Origin: JAWKOK01 sp963765875
GTDB lineage: Bacteria; Chloroflexota; Anaerolineae; Caldilineales; Caldilineaceae
NCBI GenBank assembly: GCA_963765875.1
Contig: CAVXYK010000013.1
Location: 62,001 to 126,000, forward strand
DNA length: 64,000 nt
Direction: 5' to 3'
In this document: positions 12,811 to 21,801 of the stretch, in pieces
How the letters are laid out: every line of letters begins with the position of its first letter
How positions within the stretch are numbered: the stretch's first letter is position 1
Notes under the pieces: generated by a model
Database searches by the model: none
The model's input: only the letters and a program-made list of their open reading frames with translations
What the model was told of the DNA's origin: nothing
Position numbers and translations under genes: made by a program

Positions 12811-13835
12811 ATGGGGTCGGTCTTTACGCCGGTCTTGGCGATATTGGGGCTCGTCTTTTTGGGCCTGTTTATCTGGGCCGCCTTTTCGCCGTTTGAGACA
12901 TTGGGCTGGTGGGCAGGGTGGTTTGGCGACAAGATCTACGACGACAATCTGCCCTCGGATGGCTTCATTCGCAAAGTGCCGCCGGATGCCCGTGCGTACG
13001 TCATATTTCTTGTCGGGCATTGGCCGGGTCAGCGGTCAAACCTTGAGCTATCGAGAGCAGGATTTTCTGCGCCACCTTTCCGTTGCACTGCCCAATGCCG
13101 TGATCATTGATGACATCTTCCCCTACTCCGTCAACAATTTGGCCTTGACCGGCCAGCCCTTTTTTGGCCGCCTATGGCGCTGGGCATTGCGCCGCAAACT
13201 CGATGGCCCCGCGCTGGCCGGCATGCTCATCAATGTACGCAACACCTTTCAATGCCTGATCTCTCTGGACCATCGCTATGGGCCCATCTACAATCAGGCA
13301 ACGGCCGAGGTGATTTTGCATGGATCTGATGCGCTATGACTACCCGACGGACTCGTGATACGCCGATCTTCATCATCGGTTACAGTGGGGCTGGCCAGAT
13401 GGCTGTGGGCGCCACAACCTATTTGCGCGAATGGGTGCGCGGCCCCATCTGTGTCATCTCCCTGGGCGGGCTTTTCGGCAGCGACCAGGGTCTCCTGGCC
13501 GCCGATCATGTCTATCACCTTAGCGGAAGCACCGACAAAGTGCTGATGATGAACTATCTAGCGCCCGGACGCTGGCCGATCTTTGCTACATCTGAATTCA
13601 ATCGTGCCAAGGCGTCAGGGACGCATCACCAATATCGAGATGGGCCCGATGACCCACACCGGCAAGACCGGGTATCTGGATGGCAAGACCTTCCTGCCCG
13701 ACGGCACGCCTATGTCGACCACACTGTCTCCGTTGTCTCTGATATCGTCTCTGATGTGGTGAACAGCGCCGGATCAGAACAGCAAACGAGCGGGAACTCG
13801 CATCAGGTATCATTGATAGCAGAGCCTGATGTGGA
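12811..13835 (+). pseudogene. Frameshifted alpha/beta-hydrolase-like gene
   Basis: Starts at ATG 12811 behind GGAGAGGAG at the end of the Yip1-like gene. The N-terminus is a membrane segment (LAILGLVFLGLFIWAAF). At least four frame changes (near 13010, 13335, 13620 and 13710) are needed to follow the product: FLSGIGRVSGQTLSYREQ, then FIIGYSGAGQMAVGA, then RITNIEMGPMTHTGKTGYL, then YVDHTVSVVSD. GYSGAG is a nucleophile-elbow motif with Ser as the likely nucleophile. The density of breaks is higher than elsewhere in the window, so real decay and sequence error are both possible. The 3' boundary is uncertain. Confidence 0.6.
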
Positions 13836-13953
13836 AAACTCAAGTTCGTTGAGTCCGAGGATGAGTTGGACGAGTGACAATAGATGGACTGAGTGGCAAG
13901 TCGAACAGCCGATTGTTCGAGTCCAATGGTTGAGCAAACGTGTGGCCGCTCAC

Positions 13954-13982
13954 TTGACCGCCAACATAGCCGTCGCTATACT
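13954..13982 (+). promoter_or_regulatory. Sigma70-type promoter of the FMN-riboswitch operon
   Basis: TTGACC (13954-13959), a 17-base spacer, and TATACT (13977-13982) match the -35/-10 consensus well. The expected transcript start near 13989 lies about 17 bases before the riboswitch. Confidence 0.75.
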
Positions 13983-14005
13983 CTGATTTAACAACAGAAT
14001 AACGT

Positions 14006-14209
14006 ACCTTCGGGGCAGGGTGAGGAGTGATATCCAATTCCCGACCGGCGGTGATCCGGTTCCATGTGGCAGATGTATGACTGTCTGAAACGGTAAGCCC
14101 GCGAGCGAAGCGGAAAACATCGCAATGGTGCAATATGCCGCTTTCGCAGGAGATCGGTGAGCGCAAGCAATTCCGACGCCGACGGTATAGTCCGGATAGG
14201 AGAAGGATA
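14006..14209 (+). promoter_or_regulatory. FMN riboswitch (RFN element)
   Basis: Contains the conserved RFN blocks in order: ACCTTCGGGGCAGGGTG, AATTCCCGACCGGCGGTG, AGCCCGCGAGC, AATTCCGACGCCGACGGT and AGTCCGGATAGGAGAAGGAT. CCTTC at the 5' end pairs with GAAGG at the 3' end to close P1. FMN binding would normally repress the downstream genes. It is followed by two intrinsic terminators and then an ABC transporter operon, which fits control of flavin-precursor uptake. The conserved blocks leave little doubt. Confidence 0.95.
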
Positions 14210-14278
14210 GAGTGCATCGACCTGATGGCGAACTAGCCGGTCATGTCTGTTTTGGCTACCACTTGCACGCTCATGACG

Positions 14279-14319
14279 CCCGAAGTCCGCCGGTCTTGCC
14301 GGCGATACTTCGGGTTTTT
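14279..14319 (+). terminator. Intrinsic terminator downstream of the FMN riboswitch
   Basis: CCCGAAGT/ACTTCGGG outer stem with an inner CGCCGG/CCGGCG stem, followed by TTTTT. It is 70 bases after the aptamer and is the likely expression platform. Confidence 0.85.
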
Positions 14320-14488
14320 GATTGGCTGCATCTGCGCCGCAAACGAGAGGCAGAGACCGAATAACGTGATGTAGCATGACATGACAAAGTCATCGGAAGC
14401 CATGCTGATGTAGCTGTTGGACAGGCGAAAGGTCGCCTGCTTCAACGAACAACGTCATCTTGAGGATGTTGCTCCTGCGCATGATTGT

Positions 14489-14525
14489 CCCGAAATCGAC
14501 TGATCGATTTCGGGTTTCTTTTTTG
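14489..14525 (+). terminator. Second intrinsic terminator before the transporter genes
   Basis: Perfect 11-bp stem CCCGAAATCGA / TCGATTTCGGG with a CTGA loop, followed by TTTCTTTTTT. No gene lies between it and the first terminator; the 170 bases in between contain no supported reading frame. It shares the CCCGAA/TTCGGG outer pairs with terminator one. Confidence 0.85.
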
Positions 14526-14657
14526 TAGTGATTATTTTGTAGTGATTATTAGGACAATACATGGTTACCGATGCTGGCAGGCCCTCAAATGTAGATTCAT
14601 CAAGCTCGATCGGAAGCGGTCTGTCGCAGCCGGTCATCGAGCGAAGCAGATCGAGAC

Positions 14658-15415
14658 GTGGATTGTCGATCATATCGAGCATCTCTGGTGCCGGTGGTCC
14701 TGATGGCCGGGTTGCTGCTATGGGATCTTCTGGTTCGCTGGCGTGACTATCCGGCCTTCATTTTGCCGAGACCGGCTGTGGTCCTGGCCAAGTTTCAGAT
14801 CGGTTTTGACCGACGGCACACTCTGGCGTCATACGTCGATCACACTGATCGAGATCGGGCTGGGTTTGCTGTTTGGGCTGAGTACTGCGTTGGTGCTCGG
14901 CTATATCCTCGGCAAGAATCGGATGGTTGATCGCTTGCTGGCTCCCTACATTGTGGCAAGCCAGAGCATCCCGATCGTGGCCTTGGCTCCGTTGCTGGTC
15001 ATCTGGTTTGGCAGCGGCTTGACCAGCAAAGTGCTGGTCTGTGCGCTCATCGCCTTCTTCCCGACGCTGATCAGCACCATCGTCGGCATTCGCAACGTCG
15101 ATCCGGATCTTCACGATCTGATGCGTAGCCTGCGCGCCTCCCGTTGGCAGATCTTTCGTCTTGTTGGAACTGCCGGCTGCGCTGCCGGTCATCTTTGGCG
15201 GTCTCAAGTTAAGCGTGATTCTGGCCGTCGTCGGCGCCGTGGTCGGCGAGTTTGTCGGCGCTGATGTAGGGCTTGGCTTTCTGATCAACCTTGCGCGCGG
15301 CGTGCTCGATACGCCGCTCATGTTTGTGGCGATTATCAGCCTGATCGTCATTGCCCAGGTGCTCTATATTTCTGTCTCACTGCTCGAGAGCTACTGTCTG
15401 CGTTGGCAACGATGA
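14658..15415 (+). CDS. ribX: ABC transporter permease, predicted riboflavin uptake (RibX/ThiX-like), two frameshifts
   Basis: Inner-membrane permease of the SsuC/ThiX/TauC type. After an N-terminal helix (VVLMAGLLLWDLLVRW) and FILPRPAVVLAKF, the frame changes near 14805 to TDGTLWRHTSITLIEIGLG. The family hallmark region ASQSIPIVALAPLLVIWFGS follows, then the EAA-like loop RSLRASRWQIFRL. A second change near 15165 continues as LELPAALPVIFGGLKLSVI. GTG 14658 is the first possible start of this frame; an ATG at 14561 in another frame could be the true start if there is a further error. The leader with an FMN riboswitch points to riboflavin or another flavin precursor. A ThiXYZ-like system called RibXY has been predicted in Chloroflexota on the same grounds. 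Confidence 0.78.
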
Positions 15416-15467
15416 GTCGAACATCTGACCGACAGATGAGACTGATGCAAAGTGGGGCTAGCAAATT

Positions 15468-15612
15468 GCTCACAGATTCACACGGATAAAGGCCTGATTT
15501 TCACAGATTTCACAGATGTCCAGAAGTATCCCGGTACTCATCTGTGTACTTATCCTTTTTCATCTGTGTGAATCTGTGGCGAAAAAGGGTTTTTGCAGTA
15601 GACTCATCAACT
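15468..15612. repeat. CACAGAT-family dispersed repeat, copy 1
   Basis: Non-coding DNA between permease and binding-protein genes made of CACAGATTTCACAGATG-like words, GGCCTGATTTTCACAGAT, TTATCCTTTTTCATCTGTGT, and the terminal word TTTTTGCAGTAGACTCATC. About 110 bases match the reverse complement of 40325-40440, so it is a true homologous repeat and not only low complexity. Confidence 0.8.
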
Positions 15613-15635
15613 AATACTCTAGAAAGCGTGCATCC

Positions 15636-16734
15636 ATGTTAAACCGTTCGATCTTCGGCCATGCCATGCGTGTAATGATCTTTCTCTGCTCTCTGCTCTA
15701 TTGGTCGCCGGCTGTGTGACCAGCAACGCCGGCTACCGAGGAAACTACAGCTGGGGAAACTGCCGGCGAAATCAGCGGTGACCCTGTAGTCGCTGAAGAT
15801 CTCTCGTCGGCAAATCTGACACCAGTCAACCTCGGCGTTGGATTTATCCCCAGCGTCCAATTTGCACCCTTCTACTTGGGGATCGAACAGGGGTTTTATG
15901 CCGACGAAGGCATTGATCTGGCCTTGGACTACGGATTTGAAAATGATTACCTCAAATTCGTCGGCGTGAACGAAAGCCAGTTCATGATCGGCAGTGGTGA
16001 TCAAGTCGTGCTGGGCCGTGCCCAGGGGCTGCCCGTGCGCTACGTGATGAACTGGTTCTCCCGCTATCCGGTGGTGATCTTCTCCAAGCAGGATGCAGGC
16101 ATCACCCAGCCCGCCGATCTGGCCGGCACGACTGTGGGTATCCCGGGGCCGTATGGGGCCAGCTATGTCGCCTATCGCGGCATTCTCGAGGCCGGTGGAC
16201 TGACCGAGGAGGATGTCAAACTAGAGAGCATCGGCTTCACCCAGGCCGCCGCCGTCAGCCAGGGCTCGGTCGATGCCGCGGTCGACTATGGCGTCAATGG
16301 GCCGATCGTGCTGGCGACTGGAGGGTATGCCGACCAACAAGATTGAGTTGGACGACTACATGCATATCCCCGCCAACGGCCTTGTGACCAACGAGGCGAC
16401 GATTTCTGACAACCCCGAGCTTGTGGCACGCATGGTGCGCGCTACAGCCAGAGCCATCGAATACACATTGGCCAATCCGGACGAGGCGTTCGACATTTCG
16501 CTGGGCTTCGTGCCCGAGGCGGGTGGAGAGAATGCACTGGCCAATCGGGCGATCTTCGATGCGTCGCTGGCATACTGGACGCCGGCGGTCGGCAGCGATC
16601 TGGGTGAAACAGAGTCGGTCGACTGGCAGGAGGTCGCAGCCTTCATGCAACGCATCGGCCTGGTCGACACGTTGGTCGATGGCGATGAGCTGTTTACCAA
16701 CGAATTCCTGCCGTCGTTTGGGGCGACTGAATAG
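15636..16734 (+). CDS. ribY: NMT1/THI5-like substrate-binding lipoprotein, predicted riboflavin binding (RibY-like), two frameshifts
   Basis: Periplasmic-binding-type protein of the NMT1/THI5/SsuA group. The start MLNRSIFGHAMRVMIF leads to a lipobox LLVAGC that is only visible in another frame, so a base is wrong near 15705. The mature domain shows LGVGFIPSVQFAPFYLGIEQ, GFYADEGIDLALDYG, MIGSGDQVVLGRAQGLPVRY and AGTTVGIPGPYGASYVAYRG. A second break near 16325 joins ATGGYADQ to NKIELDDYMHIPANGLVTN. The family binds pyrimidine precursors, sulfonates or flavins; the upstream FMN riboswitch favours riboflavin. It is three bases from the ATPase gene. Confidence 0.82.
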
Positions 16735-16737
16735 GCA

Positions 16738-17568
16738 ATGTCATACCCACTTCTCGTCGTCGACAACGTCAGCAAGACATTTACCGATACGGACCAGCCG
16801 CTGGTGACGTTGCAGTCGATCAATTTCAGCATCGACGCAGGCGAGTTTGTCTGCCTGCTGGGACCCAGCGGCTCCGGCAAAAGTACGCTTCTGCGCATCA
16901 TCGGCGGATTGACGCCTGCTGATGAGGGGACTGTCTGGTTCGATCAGGAGCGCCTGACCGCTCCCCAGACCGACATTGGGTTCATCTTCCAGTCGACCAA
17001 TCTGATGCCGTGGCGCACGGTGGTCGAAAATGTACTGTTGCCGGTAGAGGTGCAAGGCGGCTCTGTGACTGTCGATGATCGGCGGCAGGCCTGCGAGCTA
17101 TTGAGGCTGGTGGGTCTGGATGGATTCGAAGACGCATATCCAAAGCAGCTTTCCGGTGGCATGAACCAACGGGTCGTATTGGCCAGGACGCTCTTGCAGA
17201 ATCCCCGGCTGCTGTTAATGGATGAGCCTTTTGGTGCGCTGGATGCGCTGACTCGTGAACGGCTCAACCTGGAATTGCTGCGCATTCAGCGCCTCCAGAC
17301 CAAGACCGTCTTCATGGTGACCCACAGCATCCCCGAGGCCGTCTTTCTGGCCGATCGGGTGATCATCCTCAGCGAACGGCCCGCCCGCGTTATCGCACAG
17401 GTGCCCATCGACCTACCCAGACCCCGACGGATCGACATGACCGGCAGCGAACATTTCGGTCGCTTGAGTATGGAAGTGCGCAAGCATGTCGGTCAACTAT
17501 CCGAGCAGGAGCCTGACAGTACCGAGTATGCCGGCGCAAGCAGGCTGCACGAGGATGCTGTATCGTAG
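16738..17568 (+). CDS. ABC transporter ATP-binding protein of the predicted riboflavin importer
   Basis: 276-residue ATPase of the SsuB/TauB/ThiZ group that energises the permease and binding protein upstream. Walker A is LLGPSGSGKST, Q-loop GFIFQSTNLMPW, signature LSGGMNQRVVLARTL, Walker B LLLMDEPFGALD, H-loop VTHSIPEAVFLAD. It has no frameshift, unlike both partners. It starts three bases after the binding-protein stop and ends before a strong hairpin, so it closes the riboswitch operon. Confidence 0.92.
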   Translation: MSYPLLVVDNVSKTFTDTDQPLVTLQSINFSIDAGEFVCLLGPSGSGKSTLLRIIGGLTPADEGTVWFDQERLTAPQTDIGFIFQSTNLMPWRTVVENVLLPVEVQGGSVTVDDRRQACELLRLVGLDGFEDAYPKQLSGGMNQRVVLARTLLQNPRLLLMDEPFGALDALTRERLNLELLRIQRLQTKTVFMVTHSIPEAVFLADRVIILSERPARVIAQVPIDLPRPRRIDMTGSEHFGRLSMEVRKHVGQLSEQEPDSTEYAGASRLHEDAVS

Positions 17569-17617
17569 GGTGGGTTTGCCTATCCAAGTACATCAAGCGA
17601 AGCGATTCTCCGCAATT

Positions 17618-17681
17618 GGGTTCGTAGTGACGGCTTCAGTCGTTCGGACCGCTAAAGCGGTGACTACAAACAGAACCGCTA
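17618..17681. repeat. Dispersed hairpin-word element
   Basis: GTTCGTAGTGACGGCTTCAG, TCGTTCGGACCGCTAAAGCGG and GTGACTACAAACAGAACCGC form a phrase with internal inverted words (CCGCT-AA-AGCGG; GTAGTGAC/GTGACTAC). It reads like a mobile intergenic repeat. It lies between the ABC operon and its terminator. Confidence 0.45.
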
Positions 17682-17691
17682 CGGTAATACC

Positions 17692-17733
17692 GAAGAGCCC
17701 CCGGTTTCCAGATCAGGAAACCGGGGGCCCTTC
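17692..17733. terminator. Strong bidirectional intrinsic terminator
   Basis: Perfect 13-bp stem GCCCCCGGTTTCC / GGAAACCGGGGGC (17697-17709 and 17716-17728), flanked by CGAAG and CTTCG. It separates the ABC operon (plus strand) from the GEVED protein gene (minus strand), which converge here. Confidence 0.85.
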
Positions 17734-17774
17734 GTTCTGGTCGTCGAATCTGCGATGCTATGCAGCCAAGGATT

Positions 17775-20700
17775 CTAGCGAATGATCGTCGGCAGATAGA
17801 CCCGTACGCTATTGTCCACAGGCTCCTTGGTCTTCACGATGATGGCGCCCTGGCTGGACGAATCGGCTGCGTTCACATAGGTGAACGACCCTTCCTCTAC
17901 GAACGTCACCCGGGCGGTCTCGCCAGTGGGCAGGAGGCCCGAATCCCACTGTTTGGCTGTGGCTGCGGCGGCGATGCCTTCCGGCGTTTCACTGAAGGTG
18001 GTTGCCACATCGAGGCTCACGTTGAGCCATTCCACGGTTGTGCCCGGCTCGATCTCAAGATAGGGCGGATCAAAGCCATCCTCGGTGATGCGTACTTCGG
18101 CTGTGCGGCCGCCGGATTGGACCGGCATCATCGCGTAGGTGCGGCCGGGGACAAAGACGCCCTGTGAGCGCAGCGGGCCGAACCGGAAGGGCTGGAAGCC
18201 GTCGATCTGCGCCGTCAGGCCGTACCCGCCGGACGGTGTGAGGAAGCTAAACTGTCCCTCGACGTCGGTCAGCTGCGGGTTGGCTTGCCCGAACGCCTGG
18301 GCTTCCCACGGGGCCAGTCTCGGACCGGCATCATTGGTATTGCGCTGCCAGAGCGTGACTGCAACGTTCTCCAACGGGGTCCCGGTCTCGGCATTGACTA
18401 CCGTGGCCGGGTCGATCGGAATCAGGAAGCCGCTGTAGGTTGCTTCGTTCTCACCGCAGGTAACCGTCAGGTTGACCTCGACTTCGCCATCCAACTCGGG
18501 GGTATTGACGATTGCAGTGTAATGTCCATCGCCGTCATCATCTTTGAAGTCCCAACTCAGAACATCGATCCAGTTGAGCGTGGCTCCTGCTTGGCCGTCG
18601 CAAATCAGGTCCAGGCCGAGTTCGTGGCTGCTACCGGGCCGGATCGGTATCTTCCATCCATTCAGATCGGCGCGTCCATCGGCGTCCATGAATTGCCATG
18701 GGCCGCACGAATCATCGCTTTCGCTGACGGCTGAGGATTGGACCGCTGCGTCGCCATATTTGCGCACGCCGAAGCTGGCGGGATCCCAGGACAAGGACGA
18801 GTCGACAGAGAGGATGACCGGCGGCATGCCGATGTTGAAGTTGGCGCTCTCTGCATCCGCAGCGCTTGCAGAAGCATCCGTTAGCGTAACTTCGTGAGTG
18901 CCGTCGTTCAGCGCGACATCTGTTTGCCAGAAGCCTGCCTCATCGGTGGCCACATTGACACTACCGGATTTGAAGGCGGTGGACGAAAGGGTCATCGTCG
19001 AGTTCGGGTTTCCAAACCCTTTGAAGGCGTAGGTGCAGGTGAGGCAGCCTGTCCACCCAAGTGTGCCGGGCGGCGGGCTGGTGATGAACGGAACTTGTTG
19101 TAGGCGAATGGCCGTGCTCGCCGATGTATTGTTTCCCTCGTTCACATCGCCGGGGCTGATGACACTTGTTGAGAATTGAACGTCTGCGTTTTCGGGGTCG
19201 TCGTTGGGCCAGCCGAGCAGGATTGAGCCTCCCTCACTGGGTCGCACGTCGCCAAGACTGACTACGAGGCGACAGTCGGATCCTTCACAGGATTCTCTGA
19301 AAGGCAGTGAGTTGTTTGCGAGACCGGCGGCCATGTCTATCTGTGAACCCTCGGCTGATGCAACTGTGCAAGTCAAACATCCGGTCCAAGCGGTGGAGAT
19401 GATCGGCGGTATGCCCCGATATGGGTCCATCTCAATCTCGAGAATAGCGCTGGATGACAGCCGATCGCCTCGGTTGCGGATCTGAAGTTTCAGAAAGTTC
19501 ATGCCGGCGATCTTCCTCGTTCCGGCCGCCGAAACGCTTTCATCAGCCAAATCTGTCTGCAGATTGCTCGTAGCCGTTATGCTCAGGTCGGGACCGAATC
19601 CGCCGGGCGCGGCGGCAGCAGCACCCGGTACATAGAGGTAGTCTTCGGTCTCGCCCCAGCGCAGGCCGGTGGCCGGTCCACGTCCGTCGCCGTAGGTTTG
19701 CGCAGCGTCGATCTTGACCGACTTCTCATCGCTGAGGGTTGCGCGTAGCCACATGGTCTCATTCTCGCCGCCCTGCGGGACAGGGATGTTGCCGGTGGGG
19801 ATGGTGAGCATGATCGTGCCCGGCGACGAGGGGTTGATGATCTGGTCGATGACGATATGCTCGCGGGCATTTAGGCCATCGCAAGGCTCTGTATCCTCCC
19901 AATCTCCGTCATGGTTGCCGTCAAGCCAGATGTTGAGGAAGGCGCTGCTGTCGGTCTTGGCAAAGTGATCAATGGCAACCTGTGTTAGCGTGACCTCGAC
20001 ATCAATACTCGTGGCAATGCAGTGCTGGAACGAGAGAGTACCGGGATCGATTCCGTCATCTCGTATGTCCAGATCGGCGATATCATTCGGCGGATCGATG
20101 TTCTTGCGTGGACCCGCATCCACAACCAACTCCGGGCTGACCAGGCTGCCCAGATGCAGTGGTCGTCCGTTGCGATGCTTGGGGCCGGGCGGCGTGCCGG
20201 TCGTGGCGTCAAAGACGGTGGGGAAGTCTGCATTGATGCCTGGATAGGCTTCCATGGATGTCGCAGGAAAATGGTTTGTGCTGTCCGGCGCGTCGCCGAA
20301 ATCGCTGAGCAGAATGAGGAACTGAATGGCCGGCCCCAATTTTGGGTTCAGTTCAAGTAGACTCTGGATGAACGCCAGTTTGGGGGCTGCAATGGCTTGC
20401 ATGGCCGCCTCGTCTGTTTCACCCACAGAAGCCGCTTCAACCGCGATATCTGCGCCGGGGCTGACAGCGGTCATGTAGGCGCTTGCTTCGCCGATAAGCC
20501 CACACTCCGGCGTACCGACAATTGTGCCGCGTATCCGGGCTTTGCTGGTTTCGCCCGGCTCGGTCTTGACCAGAAATGCAGCGATGGCATTTCGGCCCTT
20601 CTCTTCACCAAGCGCTTGAAGCGGCACAGCGGAACCACGGCCTTGCGTGATACCCGTCCGGCTTACTTCGAACGCACAGGTAGGTTCACCTGACGCTAGT

Positions 20701-21401
20701 GAGGCAGCGCTTGTAGTCTCCATCTGTAGCCTGTCGATCAGCAGGCTGTAGACCGGTTTGTCGCTATTGTTGACCAGGTTCAGCGTGAGGTCGACCCGCT
20801 GATTGGCAACCACTTCGGGCCCACTTGCCACGACTAGATCGTTGCCGTCCAGATATTCGATCACCTGGGTGAAGTCGATCTGATTGGGGTCGACGGGCTG
20901 AGGAAATGTGACTGCAACTGACTCATCGGTCTCGATAACGGGGGGCTCGCCCTTGGGGCCCGCCTCACCGTTCAGCACGATTGTTGCCGGCTGACCCGCA
21001 TCGTTGATGAGCGCACTTGTGACGCGTACGCCGATGGCGAGCACGCCATCCTTCTTCATATCGCCGGTCCAATCGATCGTATTCTCTAGGCGGCGGATCT
21101 TGTCAGTCCGGATTTCACCTGTTTCGTCCTTGACGAGTCTGGCATCGACCTTGTCGATTGAACCGTTCAGGGTCAGACGCAAGGCAACATCCATCATCGG
21201 GCTGCCGCTGGTATTGGTGAGGACGACCTTAAACGTCGTGATGCCGCCGGCCTCGATCGATGTCGGCGTTGCGTCGATAGTCAGACTCGCCGGCGGATCT
21301 GCGGCCGATGCGGGTGAGGTTGATAGGGCCAGAATTGCTAGCACAGCCACAAGACAGAGGGAGAGTGTCCGATGGGCGCGCCGGGGAAAACTAAGGTACA
21401 T
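17775..21401 (-). CDS. Large exported protein with GEVED and cupredoxin-like domains
   Basis: 1208-residue surface or secreted protein. The start at 21401 has AAGGAGGC seven bases upstream and gives a signal peptide ending near SPASA. DUF11/CARDB-type beta-sandwich domains come first. They are followed by a GEVED region opening with SDFGDAPDSTNHFPATSMEA and closing with WGETEDYLYVPG, more CARDB-like and Ig-like repeats with paired WTGCLTC motifs, and a carboxypeptidase-regulatory-like domain (NAETGTPLENVAVTLWQ). The last 100 residues look like a plastocyanin-type cupredoxin (VEWLNVSLDVATTFSETPEG), but the usual Cys-His copper ligands are not evident. There is no sorting signal or membrane helix at the C-terminus (PTIIR). 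Probably adhesive or structural; exact role unknown. Confidence 0.82.
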   Translation of the reverse strand: MYLSFPRRAHRTLSLCLVAVLAILALSTSPASAADPPASLTIDATPTSIEAGGITTFKVVLTNTSGSPMMDVALRLTLNGSIDKVDARLVKDETGEIRTDKIRRLENTIDWTGDMKKDGVLAIGVRVTSALINDAGQPATIVLNGEAGPKGEPPVIETDESVAVTFPQPVDPNQIDFTQVIEYLDGNDLVVASGPEVVANQRVDLTLNLVNNSDKPVYSLLIDRLQMETTSAASLASGEPTCAFEVSRTGITQGRGSAVPLQALGEEKGRNAIAAFLVKTEPGETSKARIRGTIVGTPECGLIGEASAYMTAVSPGADIAVEAASVGETDEAAMQAIAAPKLAFIQSLLELNPKLGPAIQFLILLSDFGDAPDSTNHFPATSMEAYPGINADFPTVFDATTGTPPGPKHRNGRPLHLGSLVSPELVVDAGPRKNIDPPNDIADLDIRDDGIDPGTLSFQHCIATSIDVEVTLTQVAIDHFAKTDSSAFLNIWLDGNHDGDWEDTEPCDGLNAREHIVIDQIINPSSPGTIMLTIPTGNIPVPQGGENETMWLRATLSDEKSVKIDAAQTYGDGRGPATGLRWGETEDYLYVPGAAAAAPGGFGPDLSITATSNLQTDLADESVSAAGTRKIAGMNFLKLQIRNRGDRLSSSAILEIEMDPYRGIPPIISTAWTGCLTCTVASAEGSQIDMAAGLANNSLPFRESCEGSDCRLVVSLGDVRPSEGGSILLGWPNDDPENADVQFSTSVISPGDVNEGNNTSASTAIRLQQVPFITSPPPGTLGWTGCLTCTYAFKGFGNPNSTMTLSSTAFKSGSVNVATDEAGFWQTDVALNDGTHEVTLTDASASAADAESANFNIGMPPVILSVDSSLSWDPASFGVRKYGDAAVQSSAVSESDDSCGPWQFMDADGRADLNGWKIPIRPGSSHELGLDLICDGQAGATLNWIDVLSWDFKDDDGDGHYTAIVNTPELDGEVEVNLTVTCGENEATYSGFLIPIDPATVVNAETGTPLENVAVTLWQRNTNDAGPRLAPWEAQAFGQANPQLTDVEGQFSFLTPSGGYGLTAQIDGFQPFRFGPLRSQGVFVPGRTYAMMPVQSGGRTAEVRITEDGFDPPYLEIEPGTTVEWLNVSLDVATTFSETPEGIAAAATAKQWDSGLLPTGETARVTFVEEGSFTYVNAADSSSQGAIIVKTKEPVDNSVRVYLPTIIR

Positions 21402-21801
21402 GTGTGGTGCCTCCTTGAAACGATTGTCTCTACTTGCCGTCAAACGATCGGGATGCAGACTTGGGTGATGACGTGTGTGATGACGTAGGGTGTCGATGTC
21501 GATGTGATGGCGTCAAAATCTGCATCGTGATGTATACCATAATAGGCCAGGATCGAACAAGGCTTGGAATTTCTGGATGTTTTCGGCTCAAATCGGCTCA
21601 TGTCCGGCTAAAGGTTCGGTTATTGGCAAAAAACACCTGTGCGCTCGAGGCTGCCTGTTTGTCCCGAGAGTTCAGCCAAACCATTGTTGACCGTGTGTTT
21701 CCCCTGTGGTAGGCTTTCTGTCTGGACGCAGATGATCAAGTCGATCTGCGTCCATCTTTTTCGTCCGTATTTAGGATCCGGCTTAAACCAAGGAAACAGC
21801 G
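21402..21801. other. Divergent intergenic region upstream of gltX and the GEVED gene
   Basis: 400 bases between two divergent genes. It holds the AAGGAGGC site for the GEVED gene, a probable gltX promoter (21687-21715) and the gltX site AAGGAAAC. TGACG-rich words (GATGACGTGTGTGATGACGT) occur at 21466-21490 and could be regulatory. No RNA gene was recognised. Confidence 0.6.
21687..21715 (+). promoter_or_regulatory. Probable gltX promoter
   Basis: TTGACC (21687-21692), 17-base spacer, TAGGCT (21710-21715), 87 bases ahead of the gltX start. The -10 is a weak match. Confidence 0.45.

Noticed and set aside
14485..14703. Small gene between the second terminator and the permease
   Set aside because: It starts inside the terminator stem and overlaps the permease start; no coding signal.
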